From contig NZ_FXAR01000001.1 in NCBI RefSeq assembly GCF_900177745.1, positions 558,001 through 622,000 of the forward strand: DNA of 64,000 bases, given 5' to 3'. Source of the stretch: Corynebacterium pollutisoli. Its GTDB lineage: Bacteria > Actinomycetota > Actinomycetes > Mycobacteriales > Mycobacteriaceae. The notes beneath the pieces were generated by a model. It did no database searches. It was not told the origin of the DNA and saw only the letters and a list, made by a program, of their open reading frames with translations. Numbering within the stretch: position 1 is the stretch's first letter; every line of letters begins with the position of its first letter. This document shows, piece after piece, positions 47,197 through 56,841 of the stretch. The position numbers were made by a program, and so were the translations under genes.

Positions 47197-47772
47197 ATGG
47201 AGCGGGACGCACGGATCGACCAGCTGCGGCAGGCCCTGGCGGACTTCCGCCCGGGCAGCCTCTTCGACCACGAGGCCGAGGAGGCGAAGGCCGCGGTGCG
47301 CAAGCGCGCCCTTTTGTTTCTCGACGCCCGGGCGCGCTCCCGCCACGAGCTCCGTGGCCGGTTGCTCGACCTCGAGTTCGAGGAGGCGGTGGTCGACGAC
47401 GTCCTCGACGACCTCGCCGGTGTCGGCCTGCTCGACGACGCCGCCTTCGCCCACGAGTGGGTGCGGCAGCGCCACGCCCGGCGGGGGAAGTCCTCCCGCG
47501 TGCTCGACCGGGAGCTGCAGGACAAGGGCGTCGACTCCGCCACCCGCGCCGACGCCCTCGAGCAGATCGACGCGGCCGACGAGGAGGCCACGGCCCGCGC
47601 CCTGGCCGAGAAGAAGGCCCGCTCGGTGCGAACCGTGCCCGCTGACCGCGCGGAGAGCGACAAGGCGCTGCGCCGCATCGTCGGCGTGCTCGCCCGCCGC
47701 GGCTTCGCCCAGGGGATGAGCCTGCGGATCGCCCGCGACGCCCTCGACGAGCGGGTCGCACAGCTGAGCTGA
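47197..47772 (+). CDS. recX: Regulatory protein RecX
   Basis: The 191-residue helical RecX modulates RecA filament activity. The repeats [62 protein letters not shown] and the C-terminal [19 protein letters not shown] show the three-helix tandem structure (quoted segments are split by loops). It starts 3 bases after recA, the classical coupled arrangement. Confidence 0.93.
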   Translation: MERDARIDQLRQALADFRPGSLFDHEAEEAKAAVRKRALLFLDARARSRHELRGRLLDLEFEEAVVDDVLDDLAGVGLLDDAAFAHEWVRQRHARRGKSSRVLDRELQDKGVDSATRADALEQIDAADEEATARALAEKKARSVRTVPADRAESDKALRRIVGVLARRGFAQGMSLRIARDALDERVAQLS

Positions 47773-47779
47773 CCCGGGC

Positions 47780-48800
47780 TCAGTCCCCGGAGCTCCCCGG
47801 AGGTCCCCAGGAGGGTGAGGCCCCAGGTGTCGAACCACGGGGCGATCGCGGTGACACCGACCACGCCGCTCCCCGGGTTTCCTCCGCTGACGACGCCGAC
47901 CGCCCACAGGCCCTCGTCGGTCATCGCGAAGCCCGGCCCGCCGGCGTCGTCCCAGTTGATGGCCGCCGTGAACCGGAACAGTCCCTCGGCCACCGTGCCT
48001 TCGTACTCGCCGCAGGACAGGCCCGTGCCCGCACCGAGGTGGCACAGGCGGGGCGAGTTCTCCTCCAGCCACGCCAGATCGCGGACGCCGAGCAGCGGTT
48101 CCGGGAAGGCGAGGCCCGGGCTGGTCGAGACTCCGTCCTCCAGGGCGACGAGGGCGATCTCGGGGCCGTGGCCGTTGTCGACGCTCTCGACCACCGTGCC
48201 GATCGGCTGGTCGACTGTGAGCTGCGTGTCCGGTGCACCGCAGAGGGTGGCGGTGAGCAGGGTGGTCCGCCCGTCGCGTTCCGCGAGGAAACCGGCGGAG
48301 CAGACCACGTCCCTGCCGGAGATCTCCATCCGGCCACCCGGCACGACGGTGCCCGGGTCCCGCAGCCACAGCCAGCTCTCGAGGGCCCGGTCGACGGAGT
48401 GGACGAAACCGGACGGGTACGTCGGTACCGCCCCCGCGGCAGGCTGCTCCCACGTGGTGGTGACGTGGAGGTCCCACACGGGCATGACGTCCCCGGCGTC
48501 GGACAGGGTGGCCTCGCATGTGTAGGCCCCCTCCACGATCCGGCCCTCCAGGCTCTGCATGAGCATGGAGCCGGTGCCCGTCGCCGCGTCCCCGCCGTCC
48601 CGGAACTGCGTGTCCGTCCCCGCGAGTGGATCCTCCTCGGTGGCGGGGTAGAGGCCCTCCGCGTCGGACTCGTCGAGGAACGCGATGACGCAGTCCGAGC
48701 CCATCGACACCTCCCGGATCTCCTGGTCCCAGGCGGAGAGCTCCCCGCCTGATGTCGAACAGGCGGTGAGCGTGCCGACGCCGAGCAGGACCACAAGCAT
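47780..48800 (-). CDS. Trypsin-fold lipoprotein without catalytic triad
   Basis: The lipoprotein signal ends VGTLTACST (Cys about 14). The last ~170 residues follow the chymotrypsin fold: AGFLAERDGRTTLLTATLCG where TAxHC is expected, EIALVAL where DIALV is expected, and DDAGGPGF where GDSGGP is expected. All three catalytic positions are changed, so it is probably a non-enzymatic binding protein. The frame does not stop after the domain: it stays open antisense to recX and into recA until 46959. The other frame has TGA at 47780-47782 right after the domain, suggesting a 3' frameshift; the end given is that presumed original stop. Confidence 0.6.
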
Positions 48801-48832
48801 GCGGGCGAAACAGTTCTCACCCCCAAACTAGA

Positions 48833-48870
48833 CGACGCCGCCGTCACCTGCGCAGGTGACGGCGGCGTCG
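48833..48870 (-). terminator. Perfect palindrome after gluD
   Basis: Bases 48833-48870 form a 38-base exact palindrome (CGACGCCGCCGTCACCTGC and its complement). It begins 12 bases after the gluD stop on the minus strand and should terminate the glu operon before the lipoprotein gene. Confidence 0.75.
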
Positions 48871-48882
48871 ACAAGCGGGGTG

Positions 48883-49821
48883 TTACTGGCCCGGATTCTT
48901 GATCTCGACGTAGTCGGGATCGTGCCAGTCGACGTTGACGTTGTCCTTGGTGTCGAGACCCTGGTCGGGGAGCTCGGGGACCTTGGCCACGATGTTGCGG
49001 CGGGCACGGCCGGCGCGGAGCTGCCGCTCGATGCGCTGCGCCAGGGAGGTCAGCGCCCAGTTGATGAGGATCATGATGATCGCCACGACCGTGAGCGAGG
49101 CCAGGAAGTTCTGGTTGACGGACGCCGTCTGGATACCGGAACGGACGACCTCGACGTAACCGATCTGGTAACCAAGCGCGGAGTCCTTCAGCGCGATGAC
49201 CATCTGCGCGATGAGCGCCGGCAGCATGGCGGCGATCGCCTGCGGCAGGAGAATCGTGCGCATCGTCTGCGAGTGGGACATGCCCAGCGCGCGGGCCGCC
49301 TCCGTCTGACCCTTCGGCAGGGACTTGATGCCCGAGCGGAGGATCTCGGCAATGACCGAACCGTTGTACATCGTCAGACCGAAGACCACAGCCGCGAAGG
49401 CGAGCTCACGCGGCGGGACCATGCGGTAGATGGCGAAGAGCTGGTACGCGAAGATCATGAGCAGCAGCACCGGGATGGCGCGGAAGAACTCGACGATCAC
49501 ACCGCACACCCAGCGGACCGGGGCGACCTCGGAGAGGCGGCCCAGACCGAGGATGACACCCAGGATCATGGCCAGGATGATGGACACGAACGCGGACTTC
49601 AGGGTGCCCCACAGGCCCGGGAGGATGTACGTCCGCCAGGTCAGCGAGTCGAGGAACGGGGTCCACTTCGCGGCCTCGAGCTGACCGTTGTTGCCCAGCG
49701 TCCAGCCGATCCAGCCGAGGACCGCGACGGTGACCACCGCGGTGAGGACCGTGAAGATGAGGTTGTTGCGACGACCGCGGGGGCCGGGGGCGTCGTAAAG
49801 CACTGTCGCACGTACGGACAT
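48883..49821 (-). CDS. gluD: Glutamate ABC transporter permease GluD
   Basis: The 312-residue polar amino-acid permease has an N-terminal helix, then the core with the EAA loop [33 protein letters not shown] that contacts GluA (quoted across the loop, positions about 150-185). It has a ~40-residue acidic cytoplasmic tail. With GluC it forms the membrane channel. Its ATG is adjacent to the gluC stop (sharing base 49821). Confidence 0.93.
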   Translation of the reverse strand: MSVRATVLYDAPGPRGRRNNLIFTVLTAVVTVAVLGWIGWTLGNNGQLEAAKWTPFLDSLTWRTYILPGLWGTLKSAFVSIILAMILGVILGLGRLSEVAPVRWVCGVIVEFFRAIPVLLLMIFAYQLFAIYRMVPPRELAFAAVVFGLTMYNGSVIAEILRSGIKSLPKGQTEAARALGMSHSQTMRTILLPQAIAAMLPALIAQMVIALKDSALGYQIGYVEVVRSGIQTASVNQNFLASLTVVAIIMILINWALTSLAQRIERQLRAGRARRNIVAKVPELPDQGLDTKDNVNVDWHDPDYVEIKNPGQ

Positions 49822-50507
49822 TATTTCCTCACCGCCAGACGATCAGAGAGACGGCCCAGGGCCAGGCCGGTGGGCAGGGTCAGGATGATGAAGCCCAGGG
49901 CGAAGATGCCGAACACCACGAAGAGCATGTTCGCGTGATTCTCGATCGTGGACTTCATGAGCAGCGACGCCTCCGCGACACCGATCGCCGAGGCGATCGT
50001 GGTGTTCTTCGTCAACGCGATGAGCGTGTTGCCCAGCGGGACGATCGCGGCGCGCACCGCCTGCGGGAAGACGATGTTGCCGAAGATCTGCCCGAACGAC
50101 AGACCCAGGGAACGCGCCGCCTCCGCCTGGCCGAAATGCACCGTGTTGATGCCGGAGCGCAGCGACTCCGCCACGAACGCCGAGGTGTACAGGATGAAAC
50201 CGAGCACCGCGAGGCGGAAGTTGTTGTCCACCAGGAAGGTGGGGGAGCTCCGGTCGGCCATGACCAGACCCAGGTTCTGGTACAGGCCGAAGGAACAGAA
50301 GATGATGATGAGCGTGAGCGGCGTGTTACGCACCGTGGTGATGTAGAACGTCGCCAGCCCACGCAGGATCTTCACCGGGGAGACCCTCATGGCGGTGAGA
50401 ATGGTGCCGAGGATCATGGATCCGATCGCTGAGTACACCGTCAGCTGAATGGTCAGCCAGAAGGCCGGCCACAACCGGGGGCCCAGATCGGCCCATAGTG
50501 TCGTCAT
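49821..50507 (-). CDS. gluC: Glutamate ABC transporter permease GluC
   Basis: The 228-residue permease has about five helices and the EAA motif [17 protein letters not shown]. Short and lacking extra domains, as usual for this subunit. It lies 21 bases after gluB and overlaps gluD by one base, within gluA-gluB-gluC-gluD. Confidence 0.93.
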   Translation of the reverse strand: MTTLWADLGPRLWPAFWLTIQLTVYSAIGSMILGTILTAMRVSPVKILRGLATFYITTVRNTPLTLIIIFCSFGLYQNLGLVMADRSSPTFLVDNNFRLAVLGFILYTSAFVAESLRSGINTVHFGQAEAARSLGLSFGQIFGNIVFPQAVRAAIVPLGNTLIALTKNTTIASAIGVAEASLLMKSTIENHANMLFVVFGIFALGFIILTLPTGLALGRLSDRLAVRK

Positions 50508-50528
50508 GAGGGACTCCTTGCGTGCGGA

Positions 50529-51407
50529 CTAGTTCTCGTCGAGGAAGGAGAGATCGCCCGGCTCACCCGGGGAGACGGCCTCGTCGCCACCGAGGTTCGA
50601 CTGCAGGAGACGGTCGAACTCGCCCGACTCGTGCAGATCGGTCAGCGCCGCGTTGATGGCGTCCGTGCCCTCCTGATCGTCCTTGGCCAGGCCGATGCCG
50701 TAGTACTCGTTGGTGAACGGCTCGCCGTCCTGCTCCATCTCGATGACCTTGAACTGGCCCGGGGCCTGCGCGGAGTAGCCGAGCAGGATGGTGGCGTCGG
50801 TGGTCATCGCGTCGATGTTGCCCTGGCGCAGCGCCTCGACACAGGAGGAGTAGGTGTCGTACTCCTGCAGCTGGACACCCGGCAGAGCGTCCTTGACCTT
50901 CTGCGCCGGGGTGGAACCGGTGACGGAGCAGAGGATCTTGCCGTCGAGGGACTCGAGATCGGTGATCTCGGACTCTTCCTCACGGACCAGCAGCGCCTGG
51001 TGGGTGATGAGGTACGGGCCACCGAAGTTGACCGACTCGGAACGGCCCTTGTTGATGGAGTAGGTCGCCGCGATGAGGTCGACCTCACCGTTCTGGATGA
51101 GGGTCTCACGCTGTGCGGACGGGGTCTCACGCCAGGTGACGGTCGGAGCCTCCCAGCCGTTCTCCTCGGCGATGTGGTTGACCACGTACTCGGCGACGTC
51201 GACGTCCAGGCCGGCCATGGAGCCGTCCGGGTTGCGCAGGCCGAGACCCGGCTGGTCGTACTTGGTGCCGATGGTCACGTCACCCGACTCGATGGCGGCC
51301 AGCATGCCGTCACCGCCACCAGCGGAATCACCACAGGCGGCGAGAGTGGCACCGGCGAGGGCGACGGTGGAGGAGATGGCGGCGAGGCGGAAGATGTTGC
51401 GCTTCAT
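50529..51407 (-). CDS. gluB: Glutamate-binding lipoprotein GluB
   Basis: The 292-residue solute-binding protein family 3 member has signal peptide with lipobox TLAACG (Cys about 25), then the two-lobed binding domain: VTIGTKYDQPGLGLRNPDG, GLDVDVAEYVV, SINKGRSESVNFGGPY and DAMTTDATILLGY. It captures glutamate outside the membrane for GluCD. It lies 41 bases downstream of gluA. Confidence 0.94.
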   Translation of the reverse strand: MKRNIFRLAAISSTVALAGATLAACGDSAGGGDGMLAAIESGDVTIGTKYDQPGLGLRNPDGSMAGLDVDVAEYVVNHIAEENGWEAPTVTWRETPSAQRETLIQNGEVDLIAATYSINKGRSESVNFGGPYLITHQALLVREEESEITDLESLDGKILCSVTGSTPAQKVKDALPGVQLQEYDTYSSCVEALRQGNIDAMTTDATILLGYSAQAPGQFKVIEMEQDGEPFTNEYYGIGLAKDDQEGTDAINAALTDLHESGEFDRLLQSNLGGDEAVSPGEPGDLSFLDEN

Positions 51408-51448
51408 GGTTCTATTTCCTTGTCTGGTGAGTCTCTGATGAGAATTGA

Positions 51449-52240
51449 TCAGTGGGAGAGGATCTTGCCGAGGAAATCCTTGGCACGATCGGTCTTCGGG
51501 TTGGTGAAGAACTCGTCGGGGGTGTCGTCCTCGACGATGGCCCCGTCGGCCATGAAGAGGACCCGGTCCGCGGCGCGGCGCGCGAAGCCCATCTCATGGG
51601 TGACCACGACCATGGTTATGCCTTCCTTGGCCAGGCTGGCCATGACGTCGAGGACCTCGTTGACCATCTCGGGGTCGAGGGCGGAGGTCGGTTCGTCGAA
51701 AAGCATGATCTTCGGGCTCATCGCCAACGCGCGGGCGATGGCCACACGCTGCTGCTGGCCGCCCGAGAGCTGCGCCGGGTACTTCTCGGCCTGGTTGGCG
51801 ATGCCGACCCGTTCCAGCAGCTCCATGGCACGCTTCTCGGCCTCGGCCTTCTTCTTCTTACGCACCTTCATGGGGCCGAGGGTGACGTTGTCCTTGATGG
51901 TCAGATGCGGGAAGAGGTTGAAGGACTGGAACACCATGCCGACGTCCGCGCGCAGCTTGGCCAGGTCCTTGCCCTCCTCCGGGAGGACGACGCCGTCGAT
52001 CTCGATGGTGCCGTCCTCGATGGTCTCCAGGCGGTTGATGGTGCGGCACAGCGTGGACTTGCCGGAACCGGACGGGCCGAGCACGACGACGACCTGGCCC
52101 CGGGGGACCTCGAGGTTGATGTCCTTGAGGGCGTGGAAATCGTCGAAGTACTTCTGCACGTCCGTCATCCGGATCATGACGTCACGCTGCCCGCCGGTGT
52201 TCTCGGGAACACGATCCGATGAAGGTGTGGTCTGGGTCAT
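51449..52240 (-). CDS. gluA: Glutamate ABC transporter ATP-binding protein GluA
   Basis: The 263-residue ABC ATPase has Walker [10 protein letters not shown], signature [15 protein letters not shown], Walker [15 protein letters not shown] and the His in [11 protein letters not shown] ~20-residue N-terminal extension precedes the usual [11 protein letters not shown] start, so ATG 52177 is an alternative. The ATG at 52240 follows TAAGAT by 6 bases on the minus strand and would be leaderless. It is first gene of gluABCD. Confidence 0.94.
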   Translation of the reverse strand: MTQTTPSSDRVPENTGGQRDVMIRMTDVQKYFDDFHALKDINLEVPRGQVVVVLGPSGSGKSTLCRTINRLETIEDGTIEIDGVVLPEEGKDLAKLRADVGMVFQSFNLFPHLTIKDNVTLGPMKVRKKKKAEAEKRAMELLERVGIANQAEKYPAQLSGGQQQRVAIARALAMSPKIMLFDEPTSALDPEMVNEVLDVMASLAKEGITMVVVTHEMGFARRAADRVLFMADGAIVEDDTPDEFFTNPKTDRAKDFLGKILSH

Positions 52241-52330
52241 AGGATGATCTTAGACATAAACCACGCTTGGTCATCCGACTTTCAGTTAACTTTTCAGCAA
52301 CGGGGCGAAGATTGTTAAGTGCGTGGTTGT

Positions 52331-52370
52331 TGTGGCGTTGATGTGGCGTTGATGTGGCGTTGATGTGGCG
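52331..52370. repeat. 11-base tandem repeat in the gluA-miaB divergent gap
   Basis: TGTGGCGTTGA is repeated exactly three times (52331-52363) and begins a fourth time (to 52370). It lies 90-130 bases upstream of gluA and about 45-85 upstream of miaB. Confidence 0.9.
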
Positions 52371-52416
52371 GCCGACGTTTAGGTCCGGACACGCGGCGCC
52401 GATACAATGACGTCCC

Positions 52417-53925
52417 GTGGCACAGCTTGAGACCGATACCCCCCGCACCTATGAAGTGCGCACCTTCGGGTGCCAGATGAACGTCCACGATTCCGAGCGA
52501 CTCTCCGGGCTCCTCGAGGAGGCCGGGTACGAGGCCGCCGTCGATGAGCAGCCCGACCTCATCGTCTTCAACACCTGCGCCGTCCGCGAGAACGCCGACG
52601 AACGCCTCTACGGCACACTCGGCCAGCTCCGCGCCACGAAGCGCGAGCACCCCGGCCTGCAGATCGCCGTCGGCGGCTGCCTCGCGCAGAAGGACCGCGA
52701 CACCGTGGTCTCCCGCGCGCCCTGGGTCGACGTGGTGTTCGGCACCCACAACATCGGCTCCCTGCCGACACTCCTCGAGCGCGCCCGGCACAACGACGAG
52801 GCGCAGGTCGAGATCGTCGACGCCCTCGAGGCCTTCCCCTCCGTCCTGCCCGCCAAGCGCGAATCCGCCTACGCCGGCTGGGTGTCGGTGTCCGTCGGCT
52901 GCAACAACACCTGCACCTTCTGCATCGTGCCTTCACTGCGCGGCAAAGAGATCGATCGCCGCCCCGGCGACATCCTCGCCGAGGTGCAGGCGCTCGTCGA
53001 CCAGGGCGTCACCGAGGTCACTCTCCTCGGCCAGAACGTCAACGCCTACGGCGTCAACTTCGCCGACCCCGGAATGGAACGCGACCGCTCCGCCTTCTCT
53101 AAGCTGCTGCGCGCCTGTGGCGAGATCGAGGGCCTCGAGCGCCTGCGATTCACCTCCCCGCACCCGGCCGAGTTCACCTCCGACGTCATCGACGCCATGG
53201 CCGAGACCCCGGTCGTGTGCCCGCAGCTGCACATGCCCCTGCAGTCCGGTTCGGACAAGGTGCTCAAGGAGATGCGCCGCTCCTACCGCTCGGCCAAGTT
53301 CCTCGGAATCCTCGACGAGGTGCGCACCAAGATCCCGCACGCGTCCATCACCACCGACATCATCGTCGGCTTCCCGGGGGAGACCGAGGAGGACTTCCAG
53401 GCCACCCTCGACGTCGTCGAGAAGGCCCGCTTCACCTCCGCCTACACCTTCCAGTACTCCCCGCGCCCCGGCACCCCGGCCGCCACCTACACCGACCAGA
53501 TCCCCAAGGAGGTCGTGCAGGAACGCTTCGAACGCCTCCTCGCCCTGCAGGAGCGGGTCTCCGCCGAGGAGAACGCACGCCTCGTCGGCACCGAGGTCGA
53601 ACTGCTCGTCCAGGCCGAGGGCCGCAAGAAGACCGGCCGTATGACCGGCCGCGCCCGCGACGGCCGCCTCGTCCACTTCGCTCCCGTCGGCGCCCTCGAC
53701 GGCGACATCCGCCCCGGCGACGTGGTCACCACCACCGTCACCGCCTCCGCCCCGCACCACCTGCTTGCTGACTCCGACGTCATCACCCACCGCCGCACCC
53801 GCGCCGGTGACATGTCCGCCGCCGGCCAGGTCCCCACCACCGAGCCCATCGGCGTCGGCCTGGGCCTGCCGTCCGTCGGCCGCCCGGTCACACCCCCGGC
53901 CGCCGCGGATTCCTGCGGCTGCTGA
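52417..53925 (+). CDS. miaB: tRNA-2-methylthio-N6-dimethylallyladenosine synthase
   Basis: The 502-residue radical-SAM methylthiotransferase modifies A37 of tRNAs after MiaA. The N-terminal UPF0004 domain has Cys in [19 protein letters not shown] and GGCLAQ; the radical-SAM motif is CNNTCTFC; a TRAM domain (about 380-450) follows. A ~50-residue extension ends DSCGC. The GTG at 52417 lies 8 bases after TACAAT. miaA lies 5 kb downstream in the same direction. Confidence 0.96.
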   Translation: MAQLETDTPRTYEVRTFGCQMNVHDSERLSGLLEEAGYEAAVDEQPDLIVFNTCAVRENADERLYGTLGQLRATKREHPGLQIAVGGCLAQKDRDTVVSRAPWVDVVFGTHNIGSLPTLLERARHNDEAQVEIVDALEAFPSVLPAKRESAYAGWVSVSVGCNNTCTFCIVPSLRGKEIDRRPGDILAEVQALVDQGVTEVTLLGQNVNAYGVNFADPGMERDRSAFSKLLRACGEIEGLERLRFTSPHPAEFTSDVIDAMAETPVVCPQLHMPLQSGSDKVLKEMRRSYRSAKFLGILDEVRTKIPHASITTDIIVGFPGETEEDFQATLDVVEKARFTSAYTFQYSPRPGTPAATYTDQIPKEVVQERFERLLALQERVSAEENARLVGTEVELLVQAEGRKKTGRMTGRARDGRLVHFAPVGALDGDIRPGDVVTTTVTASAPHHLLADSDVITHRRTRAGDMSAAGQVPTTEPIGVGLGLPSVGRPVTPPAAADSCGC

Positions 53926-53966
53926 CGTAGGCTCGACACATCACCCCGACACACCAAGGAGCAGAC

Positions 53967-54584
53967 GTGAGCAACGACCATCAGGAGCTGGCCACCCGTG
54001 AGAAGCGCGTGGCATCCCGGCTGGATCTGGGAGGCCGGCTGTGGTTCTTCGTCGGGGCGCTCGTGTTGTACGTCATCTCCCTGGTCCTGCCGCAGGCCGG
54101 GTCGGTGCGCGGGTACGAGGTGCTGCTGCAGACCTCCGCCGCAGATGACGCCGGCATCAAAATCACCGAGTATGTCTACGCCATCCTCATCTTCCTGGGC
54201 ATCGGCGTCCTGACGACGCTGACGCTGCTCACCCGCCGCCTGGCCGTGGCGATCCCGGCGTGGATGCTCACCACCGTGGGCCTCGCGTACTCGGTGTTCG
54301 CCATGTGGCTGCGCCAGACTCGCTCCAGCGCCGACGACGGCGTCGAGATGAACCTCGGCTTCTGGATCTCGCTCCTCGCCGTCGTGCTCGCCTTTCTCGG
54401 GTACGCGACGACGATCTTCCGCCGCAACCCCGAACAGGAGCAGCTCGCGCAGGCCCGCGCCGCCTCCGACAACCTCGACGTCGTCGGCCGCATGCAGCAG
54501 CAGGCCAATATCTCCGCCGCGGAGAACCCGCTGCTCGTCGACGACCGCCGGTCCCGCGCGACCGAACGACACAAGAAGGACTGA
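53967..54584 (+). CDS. Rv2732c-like membrane protein
   Basis: The 205-residue protein has four predicted helices (about 24-42, 68-88, 95-113, 130-150) followed by a soluble charged tail. It occupies the position of M. tuberculosis Rv2732c immediately after miaB, and its length and topology agree. Function unknown. The GTG at 53967 is preceded by AAGGAG with 6-base spacing. A palindromic repeat begins 10 bases after the stop. Confidence 0.75.
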   Translation: MSNDHQELATREKRVASRLDLGGRLWFFVGALVLYVISLVLPQAGSVRGYEVLLQTSAADDAGIKITEYVYAILIFLGIGVLTTLTLLTRRLAVAIPAWMLTTVGLAYSVFAMWLRQTRSSADDGVEMNLGFWISLLAVVLAFLGYATTIFRRNPEQEQLAQARAASDNLDVVGRMQQQANISAAENPLLVDDRRSRATERHKKD

Positions 54585-54594
54585 GTGTCGGGGC

Positions 54595-54690
54595 GGCGCG
54601 TTGCCGCGTACTCCTCTGTCGCAGGTGGGTGGGCGTAACCCCAGGTCGGCTGAGTGCAGCCGGGGAATCGGGGTACGCCGCAACGCGGCC
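54595..54690. repeat. ~96-base palindromic repeat, copy A
   Basis: The ends are inverted: GGCGCGTTGCCGCGTACTCC at the left and GGGTACGCCGCAACGCGGCC at the right. Its reverse complement aligns along its length with copy C (59798-59895), sharing GGCGTACCCCGATTCC, GACCTGGG, and GACAGAGGAGTACGC-GCAACGCG. It lies directly after the stop of the Rv2732c-like gene and abuts the stop of the AbiEi/DUF559 gene. Confidence 0.8.
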
Positions 54691-54692
54691 CG

Positions 54693-55673
54693 TCAGACCC
54701 AGGCCAGGCATTCGGCCGTCCACAGGTGGTCCGGGTAGAGCTGCCCCACCAGGGACAGCGCCGCGACGTACCGCTCGATGAGGTCCGCGGCGGTCCCGTT
54801 GCGCAGCGTCTCATCACAGACGTGGATGGGCACCAGGCCGTTCATCCGGTAGTCGCGGTGCTGGTCGTACTCCTTGGCCTTCGTCGACTCCGCGTTCTCC
54901 GGATCGTGGTACTTCCCGTCGCCGTCGTACTCGATGATGAGCCCCAGCTCGGGGAAGAAGAAGTCGACCCGGCCGATCCACACGTTCCTGCGCGAACTGA
55001 CATCCGCCTGCTGCCGGGGAGCCGGCAGCCCCATCCGCCACAGCAGGAGCTTCACGTCGGTCTCCCGCGGGCTCTCCGAGCCGATCGACGCCAGCCCGGC
55101 CGCCTGCCGCGTCGTCTCGATCCCCGTCACCCCGGCCATCTCCTTCAACCGTGCGGTCAGTTCGTCCCGGGTGAACAGACTCGATTGGAGTCCGTGGTCG
55201 AGGGCCCGGACGGCCTGATCGATCGTGGACCAGCGGGCCAGATCCAGGGCCGTGGTGAGGGCATCAGTGACCTGCACCGTCCCGAAGTCGGTCTCTACCT
55301 CGACGATGCTGTTCTCGTGGGAACGACCGATCTTCCGGTAGTGCACACGCGCCATCCGCCGCGAGCGCATCGAGGTGGAGGCCAGGTGGATTCTCTCCTT
55401 ACAAAGGGTCTCGTTGTCCGTGTCGACGGGAAAGCCCCACAGGTGCGCCGCGGAGGTACCCACCACCACCGTGGTCGCGGCAGTGCAGGCGTACGCGACG
55501 ACGCGTGCCTGCATCTGCTCCTCCCGCCCGAGATCCTCGTACTGTTCCCGTTCCATGAAGAACCCCGGGGCGAGTCGGACGTACTCGTCGTTCTTCCATC
55601 CCCGGATGATGTGCTGCCGCTCTGCCCCCGACATCTTCGCAGTCGTGATGACAGGCCCCCCGACCGTGTTCAT
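54693..55673 (-). CDS. AbiEi-type antitoxin-domain protein with DUF559 C-terminus (second copy type)
   Basis: The 326-residue member of the same broad family as 17126-18061 has an AbiEi-like N-terminal half (VVVGTSAAHLWGFPVDTDN, VTDALTTALDLARWST) and a DUF559/Vsr-like C-terminal part (NVWIGRVDFFFPELGLIIEY followed by DGDGKYHD), with Asp in RVDFF and Glu in IEYDGD as candidate metal ligands. No toxin partner adjoins. It is absent from the conserved miaB-Rv2732c-Rv2731 order, so it is an insertion. Palindromic repeats lie on both sides. The ATG at 55673 is chosen; the frame upstream runs into the repeat. Confidence 0.75.
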   Translation of the reverse strand: MNTVGGPVITTAKMSGAERQHIIRGWKNDEYVRLAPGFFMEREQYEDLGREEQMQARVVAYACTAATTVVVGTSAAHLWGFPVDTDNETLCKERIHLASTSMRSRRMARVHYRKIGRSHENSIVEVETDFGTVQVTDALTTALDLARWSTIDQAVRALDHGLQSSLFTRDELTARLKEMAGVTGIETTRQAAGLASIGSESPRETDVKLLLWRMGLPAPRQQADVSSRRNVWIGRVDFFFPELGLIIEYDGDGKYHDPENAESTKAKEYDQHRDYRMNGLVPIHVCDETLRNGTAADLIERYVAALSLVGQLYPDHLWTAECLAWV

Positions 55674-55720
55674 GCCCCGCAGTGTGGCACGCCCGGGGTG
55701 TCGGCGCAGCGTGACCGGGA

Positions 55721-55816
55721 GACCGCGTACGGACGTACCCCGATCTCCGGCAGCCCCGACGTTTCCCCAGGTGGAATTCCGTCCCCGGAGAAATCGGGGT
55801 ACGCGACAACGCGACC
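55721..55816. repeat. ~96-base palindromic repeat, copy B
   Basis: Left end GACCGCGTACGGACGTACCC, right end GGGTACGCGACAACGCGACC; the ends are imperfect inverted repeats and match those of copies A and C. The centre holds CCCCAGGTGG and complementary CCGGAGA/TCTCCGG arms. It lies 47 bases upstream of the AbiEi/DUF559 start and its last base touches the stop codon of the GNAT gene. Confidence 0.8.
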
Positions 55817-56841
55817 TACGTGTCCAGCACCTTCTGCCATCCCGAACCACCGGAGATGACACGCCACCCGAGGCGCCGGTTGATGTCGATCATCCACGTG
55901 TTGTCCGCGGCGTTGGAGGTGTAGACCCGCGTCGCACCGAGTTCCGCGGCCGCCGCCTGCAGCGCGGCCTTCTTCAGTTCGAGCCCGTACCCGTGGCCGC
56001 GGGCCGACGGGGCGATCATCGTGATGCCCTGCTCGGCGATGCCCGGCTCGGAACCGGGGAAGCGGGTGATCTCGCTGATCCCGACGGGCCCGGTGGCGTC
56101 GGACAGCACGACCGAGACCACCTCACGACGGGTGGTGCGCACCCGCTCGGCGGCGGCCGCCAGGCGGGCGGTCGTCCAGTCGACGGGGTCGGCGTGCAGG
56201 CCGCCGTGCGGGACGTCGACGCTGGCCCGGTGGTAGAGCGCGAGTACGCCCTTCACGAGTCCGGAGGGGAACCGCAGGTCGCGCACGATGTCGACGCGGA
56301 CGTCGGCGGGCCACGTCGGTTCGCCCCCGATCTCGACCACGCCCTGGATCTCCGCGAGCCCGAGCTCGTAACCGCGGGCACGCAGAAGATCCGCCCAGTC
56401 GCCGGTACCCGGAGCCTCGTCAGCGCCGTGCAGCAGCCACGTCTGCACGAGGGAGCGGCCGAGACGCGCGGCCTGGGTCTCGGCGGCGTCGTAGAGCTGC
56501 CCGAGCACCGCCCGGCCCTCCGGCTCGAAGGCGGTGCCGGGGAGGGGGAGATGCGCGGCGTCGAGGATGATCTCGGCGTCGGCGACCTGCAGATCCTCGA
56601 CCAGGGGAGTGCTCAGCAGGAGGTAACCGGCCGGATCCTCGTCTGGTGCGACGAGCGCGAAGGCGTGGGTGTCGTACTCGGTGGAGCCGCGCAGGCGGTG
56701 CTGTACGCGCTCGACGGAGGTGGAGGAGGCGGTGTCACCGGTGGTCTCCTGCGCCGCGAGGTTGGCGAGGAAGACGAGGTTGACAACGTCATCGGCCGGT
56801 TCCGCATCCGGAACCGGCCGATCAAGACGAACGAGCTGCAA
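55816..56841 (-). CDS. GNAT family N-acetyltransferase (two-domain)
   Basis: The 341-residue protein consists of two GNAT-like halves. The C-terminal half has the acetyl-CoA loop APSARGHGYGLELKKAAL (the R/Q-x-x-G-x-G/A motif) and NAADNTWMIDINRRLGW, typical of functional GNATs; the N-terminal half is degenerate. This resembles actinobacterial mycothiol-acetyltransferase-like proteins, but the substrate cannot be assigned. The start is a TTG at 56841 immediately after the DUF349 stop. Confidence 0.75.
   Translation of the reverse strand: MQLVRLDRPVPDAEPADDVVNLVFLANLAAQETTGDTASSTSVERVQHRLRGSTEYDTHAFALVAPDEDPAGYLLLSTPLVEDLQVADAEIILDAAHLPLPGTAFEPEGRAVLGQLYDAAETQAARLGRSLVQTWLLHGADEAPGTGDWADLLRARGYELGLAEIQGVVEIGGEPTWPADVRVDIVRDLRFPSGLVKGVLALYHRASVDVPHGGLHADPVDWTTARLAAAAERVRTTRREVVSVVLSDATGPVGISEITRFPGSEPGIAEQGITMIAPSARGHGYGLELKKAALQAAAAELGATRVYTSNAADNTWMIDINRRLGWRVISGGSGWQKVLDT

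Noticed and set aside
45919-48519. Minus-strand 866-codon ORF over recA and recX
   Set aside because: Antisense of recA-recX, low complexity; the sense genes are certain.
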